Assembly (NCBI GenBank): GCA_963575745.1
Contig: CAUYUJ010020697.1
Span: forward strand, 1-64,000
Source of the DNA: Prorocentrum cordatum
Taxonomy: Eukaryota; Sar; Dinophyceae; Prorocentrales; Prorocentraceae
Length of the DNA: 64,000 nucleotides
Direction: 5' to 3'
Shown here: positions 10,905 through 21,929 of the stretch, piece after piece
How positions within the stretch are numbered: position 1 is the first letter of the stretch
How the letters are laid out: the number at the start of each line of letters is the position of its first letter
Program-made: the position numbers and the translations under genes
The notes under the pieces: model-generated
The model's input: the letters and a program-made list of their open reading frames with translations, nothing else
What the model was told of the DNA's origin: nothing
Database searches by the model: none

Positions 10905-11097
10905 GGAGGAGGAGGAAGAGGAGGAGGAGGAGGAGGAGGAGGAGGAGGAGGAGGAAAAGAAGAAGGAGGAGGAGGCGGAAGAGGAGGCGGAAGAGGAGGC
11001 GGAAGAGGAGGCGGAAGAGGAGGAGGAGGAGGAGGAGGAGGAGGAGGAGGAGGAGGAGGAGGAGGAAGGCCTGCACCCTCGAAATTTTCGAGGGTGC
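10905..11097. repeat. GGA array ending in a 25-bp perfect palindrome
   Basis: About 165 bp of GGA/GGC/GAA triplets are followed by GCACCCTCGAAA, a single T, then TTTCGAGGGTGC (11073-11097), a perfect 12-bp-arm palindrome. It is the counterpart of 4566-4716. Bases 11100-11840 contain no supportable gene. Confidence 0.75.
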
Positions 11098-11844
11098 GGG
11101 GGCGCAATACGCTGATATACGCTGGGGCACCGAGGCTCAAGCCAGTCGCAAAGTCAACGGAGCTGATCGCACAATCAAAGAAGCCAGTCACACAATCAAC
11201 GGAGCCGAACCGCATGCCACTACCCAGGGGGCATGGCTGCATCTCTGCTTGGCTGGTGCACGAGGTGCTGACAAATTTGCAGGGGATGGGGGGGATCTCA
11301 GCCGTGGTCTCCTCACTCGAAGGTCGCACCGAGGCAGAGGCCACGTCGAGCAGAAGGCGCGCACGCCTGGGACGCCCACGCCGTCGCTGCGCCCCTGCCT
11401 GGCCCGGCGAGCACACCCGGGTGCCTGGAGCGGTCGGCGGAATACAGCCGGCCCGTATCAGAAGGATGCGCGGTAAGGGATGCAAGGGCCTGGGACGCCC
11501 ACTTCGAAGCTCTTCGAACGGGGCGCGGCCAACGAACGCGGCTAAGGATGGGCCGAGGAGGCAAGGATGCGAGGGTACCCTTGGGGAGGCTGCCCTTCCT
11601 TACTGTGCGGGTTGACTGTATCCCGCTCGCCGGACGGTCCGACGGTGTGGGAAGTTCACGCCATTCTGACTTCGGCGTGGGCTGCTACCACCGCGGGGAT
11701 CGCTCCGCGCCTGGAACGGCCTCGGCCGTTTCCGCAGCGTCAGATCGTTCAACGATGGGCCGATTCTGGGCCACGGGCGGCGCTCGACCTCGAATCGCCG
11801 CTGCGCCAGCACGGCACGAACCTGGCCTAAGTGGGAGGGGAGGT

Positions 11845-12092
11845 GAGCGCTTTTTACTCGGCGTTTCGACACTGGGCGGAAAGGGGGGGGGAGGGGGGGG
11901 GGTCTGGCTCCAGACCTCTGCAGAGTGCGACTGGTTGCAAGAGTGCTGCCTCTGGGGGAGACTCCACCAGCTCGAAACAGGCGCCAAAAAGCAGTCAAGA
12001 TCCACTCCATAGGGGGGGGAGGGGGGGGGAGGGGCCCGCACCGATCGGCAAATCAATGAATAAAAACACGCTCACGAGGCGATTGCAGAAGT
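11845..12092. repeat. Dispersed repeat family K, copy 1
   Basis: Shared with 38990-39415 in the same order: a CGCTTTTTACTCGGCG-like start, GGGCGG with a poly-G run, GTCTGGCTC, ACCTCTGC, GAAACAGGCGCC, AAGATC(C/T)ACTCCAT, a second poly-G run, then GCCCGC(A/G)CCGATCGGCAA. Its right edge lies within about 10-20 bp of the end of PPR block c, so on the minus strand it begins the following intron. Confidence 0.65.
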
Positions 12093-12098
12093 TGGATA

Positions 12099-12413
12099 TA
12101 ACGTTTGGCTCTACATCTGCGACCCTCGCCCGCCTCAGCAGCGACAGGGCTCGCTGCCACTCTCCGCCCTTCTCGCACGCACTGATCCCAGCGTTGTAGC
12201 TGATGGTGTCTGGTTCTAGGCTGGCTTCCCAGATCTCGCTCAGAAGCAGTAGCGCCTGCTGCCATTGGCCGCACCCCTGGCACGCGCTGATCGCAGCATT
12301 GTAGCTGATGACGTCGGGCCTCTGGCTGGATTCCCGCAAATCGGCCAACAACGACAATGCTCGCCGCCATTCCGCGCCCTTCTCGCAAGCGCTAATTGCA
12401 GCGTTGTAGCTGA
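12099..12413 (-). CDS. PPR-repeat exon, three 35-residue units (block c)
   Basis: Three minus-strand PPR units: VSYNAAISACEKGAEWRRAL, VISYNAAISACQGCGQWQQA and ISYNAGISACEKGGEWQRAL. The block is 315 bp, exactly three times 105, from AG|TCAGCTAC (acceptor-like AG at 12414-12415) to GTT-A at 12099. Translation continues past 12099 into VISNFCNRL before repeat family K. A GTGAGC donor-like site lies a few codons further on, so the true exon could be slightly longer. No stop or frameshift interrupts the repeats. The upstream neighbour on the minus strand is block d, about 15.2 kb away. Confidence 0.85.
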
Positions 12414-12689
12414 CTTGGGCGAACCCGTAGGTTCATACCAAATTAGGAGAACCCCACCAGCCCAGGGGGCAGAGGTAGTTTGGGGCGCTTCCTCTTCCAA
12501 CCCCCCTTCTTCTCTGCCCATGCTGAGACGTGGGCGGGTGGGAGTGCACAAAACGGCGCCGACCTTCGGGAGGATCAACTCTTGATCATTGCTCCTTATT
12601 GATGTACACCCCCTCCCCCACCCGACCGGCGACAAGCCTGGGAACATGCCAGCATCCCCCCCACCGTCCCTGGCAACAGAAAATGCAAA

Positions 12690-14225
12690 GTGCACTGTGC
12701 ACTTAAGTCTGGATCATGCGCGGACGCCCCGCGATCATTTTGGGCTCGTTTTTGACAAGGACGGCAGGGGGGCTGGCATATTGCATACTGTTTGCAAGAC
12801 CCCCTCCCCCACATTATCCCTTGCGAAAAACAATATGGTGCGCACTTTGCACCAAAGTCTTGAGCGTTCGCGGGCGCCCCGCGATGACTTTGCATTCGTT
12901 TTTGGCAGGGACGCCAGTGGGGGGCTGCAAATTGCCTGCTGCGTGCAACGCCTGCCCCCCCAAGCCATCCCTTCCAAAAGGCAATACAAAGTGCTCTTTG
13001 CACCAAAGTGTGGATATTGCGATGACGCCCTGCGATCACTTTGCATTGGTGTTTGGCAGGGACGCCCGGGGGGGCTGGATATTGCCTCCGGCGTGCGTTG
13101 CCAGCAGCCCCAAATCACCCCTTCCAAAAGGCAATACAACATGCACTTTGCACCAACGCCTGGATCATCCGCAGACGCCCCGCGATCACTTTGCAGTCGT
13201 TTTTGGCAAGGATGCCCGAGGAGGCTGCTGCGCGCAACGCCAGCACCCCCAACAATCCCTTGCAAAAAGCAGTACAGCTTGCACTTTGCACCAAAAACTG
13301 GATCATGCGCAAACGCCTCGCGGTAATTTTGCAAAAGGGACGGCGGGGGGCCAACATATTGCCTGCTGCGCGCAGGAGAAACATCCGCTTCGACCAGAAA
13401 TGCAAAATTCACTTTCCCTGGGAAGGTCGGTGCGGCGGCACACTGCTTGCTGTGCGAAGGCCGACCATCCCTATTGAGAACAAGTGCAAAGTATTTGCGG
13501 GTGCGCACCCACACAAACAATACAACATGCTCGCTTACCCGCCTTCACTTTGCACTGGTTTTTGACCGGGGTGATGAGGCGGTCAACCGATTACCCAATG
13601 TAATACTCCGGTTGCGCGTGGCGCACCTGGCACGTGCGGCGTACATCGCGGGCATCGCACACCTGGCTGGCGTTTGCATTGGTTCTCGATGGTTGTCGAT
13701 GGCGGCCCCTGCCTGTGCTGAGACTCGGGTAATACTGATGTCGTGGGAGGGCGGGAGGGAGTGAGCGGCACGGCTTGCTGCTTGGTTGATCTTGACCACT
13801 GTTCCCTATTATAAACACTCACTCCCCAAGGCGACCAGCAGGCAATAAAGACCAACACCAACACCCCAACATCCCTGTCAACAACCAATACGAAGCACAC
13901 TTTAGGGCAAAATCTTGGGTCATGCTGGTGGGCCCTGCGAGCACTTTGTATTGTTTTTTGGCAGGGACGGCGAGGGGGGGCCATATTGCCTGCTTTGCGC
14001 AATTCCACCAGCCGTGTCCAAAAACAATAAAACATGCAATTTGCGGCTAAATCTGGATCATGCGTGGCCACCCCGCGATCATTGTCCATTGGTGTTCGAC
14101 AAAGACCGCGGGTGTGCTGGCATATTGCCTGCTGTGCGCAGGCCCACCAGACACCATGATGGCCTCCCCGCCTCGATCGCGTACCGGTTTTCGACAAGGA
14201 CGGTGGGGGCCGACATGTTTCCCGA
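12690..14225. repeat. Degenerate satellite, about 150-bp period
   Basis: The landmark GACGCC(C/T)(C/T)GCGATCACTTTGC recurs at about 12723, 12871, 13021 and 13171 (150 bp apart), then about 13310, and in eroded form between 13900 and 14200. Each unit also holds CAATA(C/T)...TGCACTTTGCACCAA and GCAGGGACG...GGGGGGCT segments. Open frames of up to about 260 codons on both strands are by-products. It lies in the 15-kb gap between PPR blocks d and c. Confidence 0.8.
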
Positions 14226-14479
14226 CGTGTGCTGTCACGTGCGCGGGCGCACCTGGCACACTCTGCGCGTGCCCGGGACGTGGCGCACCTGGCGCGGCTG
14301 GACAAAGGCGGCGCACGTGGCGCACGTGGAGCAGGTGGCGCATCTGTCGCGCGAGGCGTGCTTGGGTGCTTCTTATGTGTTAGGAGGGCGGGTGGGAGTG
14401 AGCGAGACGGCTTGCGGGCGCGAAGCGGCTCTGCGGGGGGGGGGCGCGAGGCGCTGGAGCATCCACGGTTGCACAAGGT

Positions 14480-14800
14480 AGCTCCAAGACGGTCTAAGAT
14501 CGCCCAAAATGACCTCCAATATTGAACAAGATAGTGCAAGGTTGTTCAAGATGGTTTCTAAAATGCTGCAGTCGGCCTCAAGACCACACCAAGACGGCCG
14601 CATGTGGCCACGAAGCCTCCAAAGGACGCCCTCGAGAGGCCACAATCCTTCAAAAGCCGATGGGAGAGCCATGCTGATTGCCTTCTCGCCCGCTCGCTTC
14701 CGCTCAGCTTTTGAGACCGCAGGATGGCACCAAGATGGCGCAAGAGAGCCCCAAGAGGTGCCCAGGAAAACACAAGACGACCCCAAGAGCGCCCCAGGAG
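14480..14800. repeat. Degenerate CCAAGA-rich repeat region
   Basis: Short phrases such as CTCCAAGACGG, CCCCAAGAGGTGCCC and CACCAAGATGG recur irregularly. Similar phrasing occurs at 18430-18600, 25950-26490 and, on the other strand, 37395-38060. No gene is supported. Confidence 0.5.
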
Positions 14801-14854
14801 GTACCCGAGAGGCAGTGTTTCATCATGTGGGAGGGCGACTCACATTTCGCACCA

Positions 14855-15097
14855 CCCCAACACGCACACGCACACGCACACGCACACGCACGCGCACACG
14901 CCCACGCACACACACACACACGCAAACGCACACGCACACGCACATTCACACGCACACGCACACGCACACGCACACGCGCACGCGCACGCGCACGCGCTCG
15001 CGGACGTGGACGCGCACACGCACGCACGCACGCACGCACGCACACACGCACACCCACAACACGCACAACACACACACAACAACAACAACAACAACAA
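14855..15097. repeat. CACGCA/CACACG microsatellite and AAC tail
   Basis: About 200 bp of CACGCACACG-type repeats end in (AAC)n. Bases 15098-15300 hold a GGGGGGG run and four copies of ATTCTGTATGA. Confidence 0.85.
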
Positions 15098-15299
15098 GGT
15101 ACAGGCCGGCATGGTCCCCCCGGGGTCCGGGGCTTCATTTCCCGCGTCCGCCACAGTGGAGGAGGCCGGTCCCGCCCCCCCGGTGAGTCGGAGGGGGGGG
15201 GGGGGAACAACACAACACAACACAACGAATTCTGTATGAATGCTGTATGAATTCTGTATGAATTCTGTATGAATCCTACACGCTCCCTACGGATTCCCA

Positions 15300-16290
15300 T
15301 CGGAATCCGTTCGGGACCCTCTAGGAGTCTTTAGATCCCTCCAGGGCCTCTATAGAATCCCTGTGGATCCCTCCAGGGACTCTATAGAATCCCTGTGGAT
15401 CCCTCCAGGGACTCTATAGAATCCCTGTGGATCCCTCCAGGGACTCTATAGAAACCCTGTGGATCCCTCCAGGGACTCAATAGAATCCCTGTGGGTCCCT
15501 CCAGGGACTCTATAGAATCCCTGTGGATCCCTCCAGTCCCTCCAGGGACTCTATAGAATCACTGTGGGTCCCTCCAGGGACTCTATAGAATCCCTGTGGA
15601 TCCCTCCAGGGACTCTATAGAATCCCTGTGGATCCCTCCAGGGACTCTATAGAATCCTGAATCCAGGATGTGGATCCCTCCAGGGACTCATAGAATCCTG
15701 TGGATGTGACTCTATAGAATCCCTCCAGGGACTCTATAGAATCCCTGTGGATCCCTCCTAGGGACTCTATAGACTCCCTGTGGATCCCTCCAGGGACTCT
15801 ATAGAATCCCTGTGGATCCCTCCAGGGACTCTATAGAATCCCTGTGGATCCCTCCAGGGACTCTATAGAATCCCTGTGGATCCCTCCAGGGACTCTATAG
15901 AATCCCTGTGGATCCCTCCAGGGACTCTATAGACTCCCTCCAGGGACTCTATAGACTCCCTCCAGGGACTCTATAGAATCCCTGCGCATCCCTCCAGGGA
16001 CTCTATAGAATCCCTGTGGATCCCTCCAGGGACTCTATAGACTCCCTCCAGGGACTCTATATAGAATCCCTGTGGATCCCTCTAGGGACTCTATAGACTC
16101 CCTGTGGATCCCTCCAGGGACTCTATAGACTCCCCGTGGATCCCTCCAGGGACTCTATAGAATCCCTGTGGATCCCTCCAGGGACTCTATAGAATCCTTG
16201 TGGATCCCTCCCGGGACTCTATAGAATCCCTGTGGATCCCTCCAGGGACTCTATAGACTCCCTGTGGATCCCTACAGGGACCCTCTAGAC
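15300..16290. repeat. 32-bp satellite, subfamily 1
   Basis: The unit is GATCCCTCCAGGGACTCTAT plus AGAATCCCTGTG, exactly 32 bp (for example 15363 to 15395). About 30 copies, a few shortened or lacking the GTGGATCC part. Confidence 0.95.
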
Positions 16291-16860
16291 TCCCTGTGGA
16301 TCCCTACAGGGACCCTCTAGAATCCCTGTGGATCCCTACAGGGATCCTAAAGAATCCCTCTGGATCCCTACAAGGACCCTGCAGGGATCTGAAGGGATCC
16401 CTGTGGATCTCTACAAGCATCCTAGAGGATCCCTGTGGATCCCTACAAGCATCCTCCAGGATCCCTGTGGATCCCTACAAGCATCCTAGAGGATCCCTGT
16501 GGATCCCTACAAGTATCCTAGAGGATCCCTGTGGATCCCTGCAAGCATCCTAGAGGATCCCTGTGGATCCCTACAAGCATTCTAGAGGATCCCTGTGGAT
16601 CCCTACAAGGATCCTAGAGGATCCCTGTGGATCCCTACAAGCATCCTAGAGGATCCCTGTGGATCCCTACAAGCATCCTAGAGGATCCCTGTGGATCCCT
16701 ACAAGCATCCTAGAGGATCCCTGTGGATCCCTACAAGCATCCTAGAGGATCCCTGTGGATCCCTACAAGCATCCTAGAGGATCCCTGTGGATCCCTACAA
16801 GCATCCTAGAGGATCCCTGTGGATCCCTACAAGCATCCTAGAGGATCTGTATGGATCCCT
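16290..16860. repeat. 32-bp satellite, subfamily 2
   Basis: The unit is GATCCCTACAAGCATCCTAG plus AGGATCCCTGTG, again 32 bp, in near-identical copies. It keeps the GGATCCCTGTG half of subfamily 1 and replaces the other half. Because 32 is not a multiple of three, reading frames only recur every 96 bp. Confidence 0.95.
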
Positions 16861-17960
16861 ACAAGAATCCTAGAGGATCTGTGTATGGATCCCTTCAAGA
16901 ATCCTGGAGGACCCCAATGGATCCCTACAGGGATCCTGGAGGATCCCAATAGATCCCTACTGGGATCCTGGAGGATCCCTGTGGACCCCTACAGGGATCC
17001 TGGAGGATCCCAATGGATCCCTGCAGGGATCCAAAGGGATCCCTGTGGATCCCTACAGGGATCCTAAAGGATCCCTGTGGATCCCTACAGGGATCCTGGA
17101 GGATCCCTGTGGACCCCTACAGGGATCCTACGGAGGATCCCAATGGATCCCTACAAGCATCCTAGAGGATCCCTGTGGACCCCTACAGGGATCCTAGAGG
17201 ATCCCTATGGACCCATACAGGGATCCCAGAGGATCCCTATGGATCCTTACAGGGATACGAGAGGATCCTTATGGATCCCTGCATCCTAGAGGATCCCCAT
17301 GGATCCCTGCAGGGATACGAGAGAATCCCCATCGATCCCTACAGGGGCCCTATAGGATGCCTATGGGTCCCTACAACGGGCCTAGAGGATCCCTATGGAT
17401 TCCTATAGGGATCCTAGAGCATCCCTATGGATAGGATCCCTGTGGATCCCCACAAGGACCCTGTGGGATCCCTGTGGGTCCGTACGCGGACCGTATCGGA
17501 TCCATGTCGACCCCTACAGGGACCCCATGGGATCCGTGTGGATCCCTACAGAGACCATGTGGGATCCCTGTGGGCCCATACAGGGACCCTATGGGATCTC
17601 TGGATCCCTACAGGGATATTGTGTGATCGCTGTAGATCCCTATAAGGACCCTATGGGATCCCTGGGGCTCCCTACAAGGTCCCCATGGGGTCCCTCTAAA
17701 TCCCTACAGGGACCCTATGTGATCCTTGTGGGCCCCTTCAGGGACATTATGGGATCGCTGTAGATCCCTATAAGGACCCTATAGGGATCCCTCTGGATTT
17801 CTACAGGGACCCAATAGGATGCCTCTAGACCTTTACAGGGACCCTATGGGACAGCTGTTTGTAAATAGAGGGGCCCTATGGGATCCCTCTAGATCCCTAC
17901 AGGGGCCCTAGAGGATCACTATGGATCCATACAGGGACCCTACAGGATCCATGTGGGGAT
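16860..17960. repeat. 32-bp satellite, diverged subfamily 3
   Basis: Units of the form GATCCCTACAGGGACCCTAT plus GGGATCCCTGTG, with many substitutions and length variants, decay towards 17950. Related phrases (GGAACCCTGTAGGGGTTCTA) reappear at 22965-23115. Confidence 0.9.
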
Positions 17961-18279
17961 CATCATGGCCCTCATCATCCTCATCGGCTCCTCGTCCGCC
18001 CAAATCCTCATAATCATGCAACTCCTCTTCTTCCTTATCCTCACCCTCCTCATCATCAGCATAATCGTCATCATCAGCCTTGTTTTCGTTATCCTCTTCC
18101 TCGTCCTGCCCCTCCTCGGCCCCACCCCCCGTGGCCCCAGGGGGCGGCGCACGCGCGACAGACCACGTCAGCGGCGATGATCGACGGCTCCACCCCAGTC
18201 TTCCACATTCGGTATCATTCCTCGTCCTCCCCCTCCCCCCTGGTCTGTCCTACTCATCCCACGTTCCTCCTCTTCCACG

Positions 18280-18965
18280 TACATCCTCCTCCTCCTCCTC
18301 CTCCCCCTCCTCCCCCTCCTCCTCCTCCTCCTCCTCCTCCTCCTCCTTCTGCTGAAGACCAAAACGAATGTCGACGACACGTGTCGGAAACTCCCAACAA
18401 GGACAGCGGATTCCAAGGGTGTCCTCCGCACGGCCCATCAGGCCCCATGGACGGCCCAGGACGGCCCCAACAGAGCCCCAACCTGGCCCAAGACGGCCCC
18501 AAAAGAGCCCCAAACGGGTCCAACAAGGCCTCTGGAAGGACCCAGATGACCTCCAATACCCTTCGAAAACAGCCCCAGAAAACCGCCAGGGCGTCCTTCC
18601 TCATCCCCATCGGCCACCATCCTCATCATCATTTTCATCATCGCCGTGCCCGTCAACATCATCATTGTCAACATGATCATAATCATCATCAACATCGCCA
18701 TCGCCATCGTCATCGTCACCGTCATCATCATCGTCGTCGTCATCATCATCATCATCATCATCATCATCAACATCAGCATCACCATCATCCTCATCACCAT
18801 CATCACCATCATCGTCGTCGTCGACGACGTTCCCCTCTTCCTTTTCTTCCCCTCCTCCTCCTCCCCCTCCCCCTCCTCCTCCTCCTCCTCCTCCTCCTCC
18901 TCCTCCTCCTCCTCCTCCTCCTCCTCCTCCTCATCCTCCTCCTCATCCTCTCTTCCTCCTCCTGA
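18280..18965. repeat. CTC and CAT trinucleotide arrays
   Basis: CTC repeats at about 18283-18350 and 18845-18965 flank a CAT/CGT array at about 18610-18835. Bases 18360-18610 carry the degenerate GGCCCCAA-type phrase. Frames across this region are low-complexity shadows. Confidence 0.85.
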
Positions 18966-19589
18966 TCCTCATCCTCCTCATCCTCATAATTCTCCTCCTC
19001 CCCCAACCTCGTCCTCGCCCTCCTCCTCCGCCTCCTCTTCCTCCTCCTCCACGCTTGGGGAGCGGAGCGCAGCAGCAAAGGCAGGAGGGCGGGGAATGCA
19101 ATTTTCCACCCAGGCGGCCCCTGGAGGCCCGTTCCGAGCCCCAGGGAGGTCAGAAACCGAACCCAGCTAAAAAATTAGCCTGGCGAAGGACCCAACCATA
19201 TGCAGTTGAGAGTACCGCAATTGTGAATATCTTCTTCGGTGGCGCTCCCTATGGGGCCACGAGCCGTAGGAGGGGTGTGCCGAAATGCGTGGCAGTGTAC
19301 ACAACACGAACGAAGACGATAGGTCCGAATATGAAAGCTTGAGCGCGTGCGAGTCGGATCGCGAGCGAGTCTGATTATGAATGAATCTGCGCGCGATTGA
19401 TTCTATTCGCATGAATGCGTGCATGTATACGCCCAGTGTAAATGTATGTATACGACTGTGAACAGTTTGGGTCTGCGTGACTCTCGGTACTCGTGACTCT
19501 GAGCGTCGCCTCTGCAGGGGGCTTCCCTGGGAACCCCGACGGCAGCGCCCGCGCGCCGCGACGCCCATGTCGGCACGCCACACACCTGG

Positions 19590-21575
19590 TGTGCGGGACG
19601 CACGCGGGCGGCAACACTGGGGCCTTCGGTGGAGCTCCCTTTGGGGCCACGAAACGTGTGAGGGGTGTGCCGAAATGGGTGTGCGGGACGCATGCGGACG
19701 GCAGCCATGGGGCCTTCGGTGGAGCTCCCTATGGGGCCACGAAACGTGTGAGGGGTGTGCCGAAATGGGTGTGCGGGACGCATGCGGACGGCAGCACGGG
19801 GGCCTTCGGTGGAGCTCCCTGTGGGGCCACGAAACGTGTGAGGGGTGTGCCGAAATGAGTGTGCGGGACGCATGCGGACGGCAGCCATGGGGCCTTCGGT
19901 GGAGCTCCCTATGGGGCCACGAAACGTGTGAGGGGTGTGCCGAAATGGGTGTGAGGGACGCATGCGGACGGCAGCACTGGGGCCTTCGGTGGAGCTCCCT
20001 GTGGGGCCACGAAACGTGTGAGGGGTGTGCCGAAATGGGTGTGCGGGACGCATGCGGACGGCAGCCATGGGGCCTTCGGTGGAGCTCCCTATGGGGCCAC
20101 GAAACGTGTGAGGGGGGTGCCGAAATGGGTGTGCGGGACGCATGCGGACGGCAGCAACTGGGCCTTCCGGTGGGGCTCCCTGTGGGGCCACGAAACGTGT
20201 GAGGGGTGGTGCCGAAATGGGTGTCCGTGACCGCAATGCGGACGGCAGCCATGGGGCCTTCGGTGGAGCTCCCCTAGGGCCACACGAAACCGGTGTGAGG
20301 GTGTGCCGAAATGGGTGTGCGGGACGCAAATGCGGACGGCAGCCAGGGCCTGTCGGTGGAGTTCCCTGTGGGGCCACGAACGTGTGAGGGTGTGCCGAAT
20401 GGGTGTGCGGAACTTTTGCGGGCACACCCACTTGGGGCCCTCGGTGACTCCCGATGGGGGCCACGAAGCTAGTGAGGGGTGTGCCGAAATGGGTGTAGCG
20501 GGACGCAAAGAATGCGAGGCACACTGGGGGGGGGCCTTCGGTGGAGCTCCCTGTGGGCCACGAAGCGTGTTGAGGGTGTTGCCGAAATGGGTGTGCGGGA
20601 CGCATGCGGACGGCAGCCATGGGGCCTTCGGTGGAGCTCCCTATGGGGCCACGAAACGTGCGAGGGGTGTGCCGAAATGGGTTTGCGGGACGCATGCGGA
20701 CGGCAGCACTGGGGCCTTCGGTGGAGCTCCCTGTGGGGCCACGAAACGTGTGAGGGGTGTGCCGAAATGGTTGTGCGGGACGCATGCGGACGGCAGCCCT
20801 GGGGCCTTCGGTGGAGCTCCCTATGGGGCCACGAAACGTGTGAGGGGTGTGCCGAAATGAGTGTGCGGGACGCATGCGGACGGCAGCCATGGGGCCTTCG
20901 GTGGAGCTCCCTATGGGGCCACGAAACGTGTGAGGGGTGGCCGAAATGGGTGTGCGGGACGCATGCGGACGGCAGCACTGGGGCCTTCGGTGGAGTTCCC
21001 TGTGGGGCCACGAAACGTGTGAGGGGTGTGCCGAAATGGGTGTGCGGGACGCATGCGGACGGCAGCCATGGGGCCTTCGTGTCCGGAAAGTCTAGGCCCA
21101 CGAAAAACGTGTGAAGTGTGCCGAAATGGGTGGGTGCTGGGACGCTGGCGTAGGCAGCCCATGGGGCCTTCGGTGGAGCTCCCTAAGGTGCCAACGACAA
21201 CGTGTGAGGGTGTACCCGAAATCTGTGCGCGGACGCATGCGGACGGTCAGCAACTGGGAGCCTTTCGGATGGAGCTCCCTGAGGGCCACGAAACGTGTGA
21301 GGGTGTGCCGAAATGGGTGTGCGGGACGCATGCGGACGGCAGCACTGTGCCTTCGTGGAGCTCCCTATGGGGCCACGAAACCGTGTGGAGGGGGTTGGCG
21401 AAATGGGTGTGCGGGACGCAATGCGGAAACGGCAGCAACTGGGCCTTCGAGGAAGCTCCTATGGGGCCACGAAACGTGTGAGGGGTGTGCCGAAATGAGT
21501 GTGCGGGACGCATGCGGACGGCAGCACTGGGGCCTTCGGCGGAGCTCCTATGGGGCTACGAAACGCTGTACTGGG
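19590..21575. repeat. 90-bp satellite with a 180-bp alternating pattern
   Basis: The unit starts GGCCTTCGGTGGAGCTCCCT and contains GGGGCCACGAAACGTGTGAG and GTGTGCCGAAATGGGTGTGC, then GGGACGCATGCGGACGGCAG. It is exactly 90 bp (19621, 19711, 19801 and so on), about 21 copies. In the first eight copies units with CAGCCATGG/CTATGGGG alternate with CAGCACTGG/CTGTGGGG, a 180-bp higher-order dimer. Copies from about 20160 to 20580 and after 21090 carry many indels. Since 90 is divisible by three, long open frames exist on both strands (495 codons on the minus strand), but they only restate the satellite. An isolated half unit lies at 19236-19295. Confidence 0.95.
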
Positions 21576-21929
21576 TGGGTGAAACGCAGGGAAGAGGGGG
21601 AGGAGGGAGGAGGAGGAGGAGGAAGGAGGAAGGAGACGCGGGGCACCGTCTCTTCAAAACGAGGACCCAACACCACAGGATGGTTGGGAACAACAAAAAA
21701 TTGAGATCGGAGCGCGAAGACACGATGGCGGGGAATGCGTTTTTCGACGCCCGCGGCCCGCTGGAGGCCCGTTACGGAATGGCGGCCTGAATAGGTTGTT
21801 CCACGGAGGCGGCCCCTGCAGGCCCGTTACGGACCCCAGGGCGGTCAGAAACCGAACCCAGCTAAAAACCAACAAAAAAAGATAACGGAGCGCAGCAGCA
21901 ACGGCAGGATGGCAGCAACGACATGGACC

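Noticed and set aside
12589-13565. Overlapping plus- and minus-strand frames of about 250 codons
   Set aside because: They follow the 150-bp degenerate satellite on both strands; no conserved protein pattern from unit to unit.
15300-17960. CRISPR-like array of 32-bp repeats
   Set aside because: Repeats are directly head-to-tail with no unique spacers, in a eukaryotic context; it is a satellite.
19403-20890. 495-codon minus-strand open frame (HPFRHTPHTFRGP-type repeats), and long frames on the plus strand
   Set aside because: It is only the 90-bp satellite, whose length is divisible by three and contains no stop in several frames; frames break wherever the array has indels.
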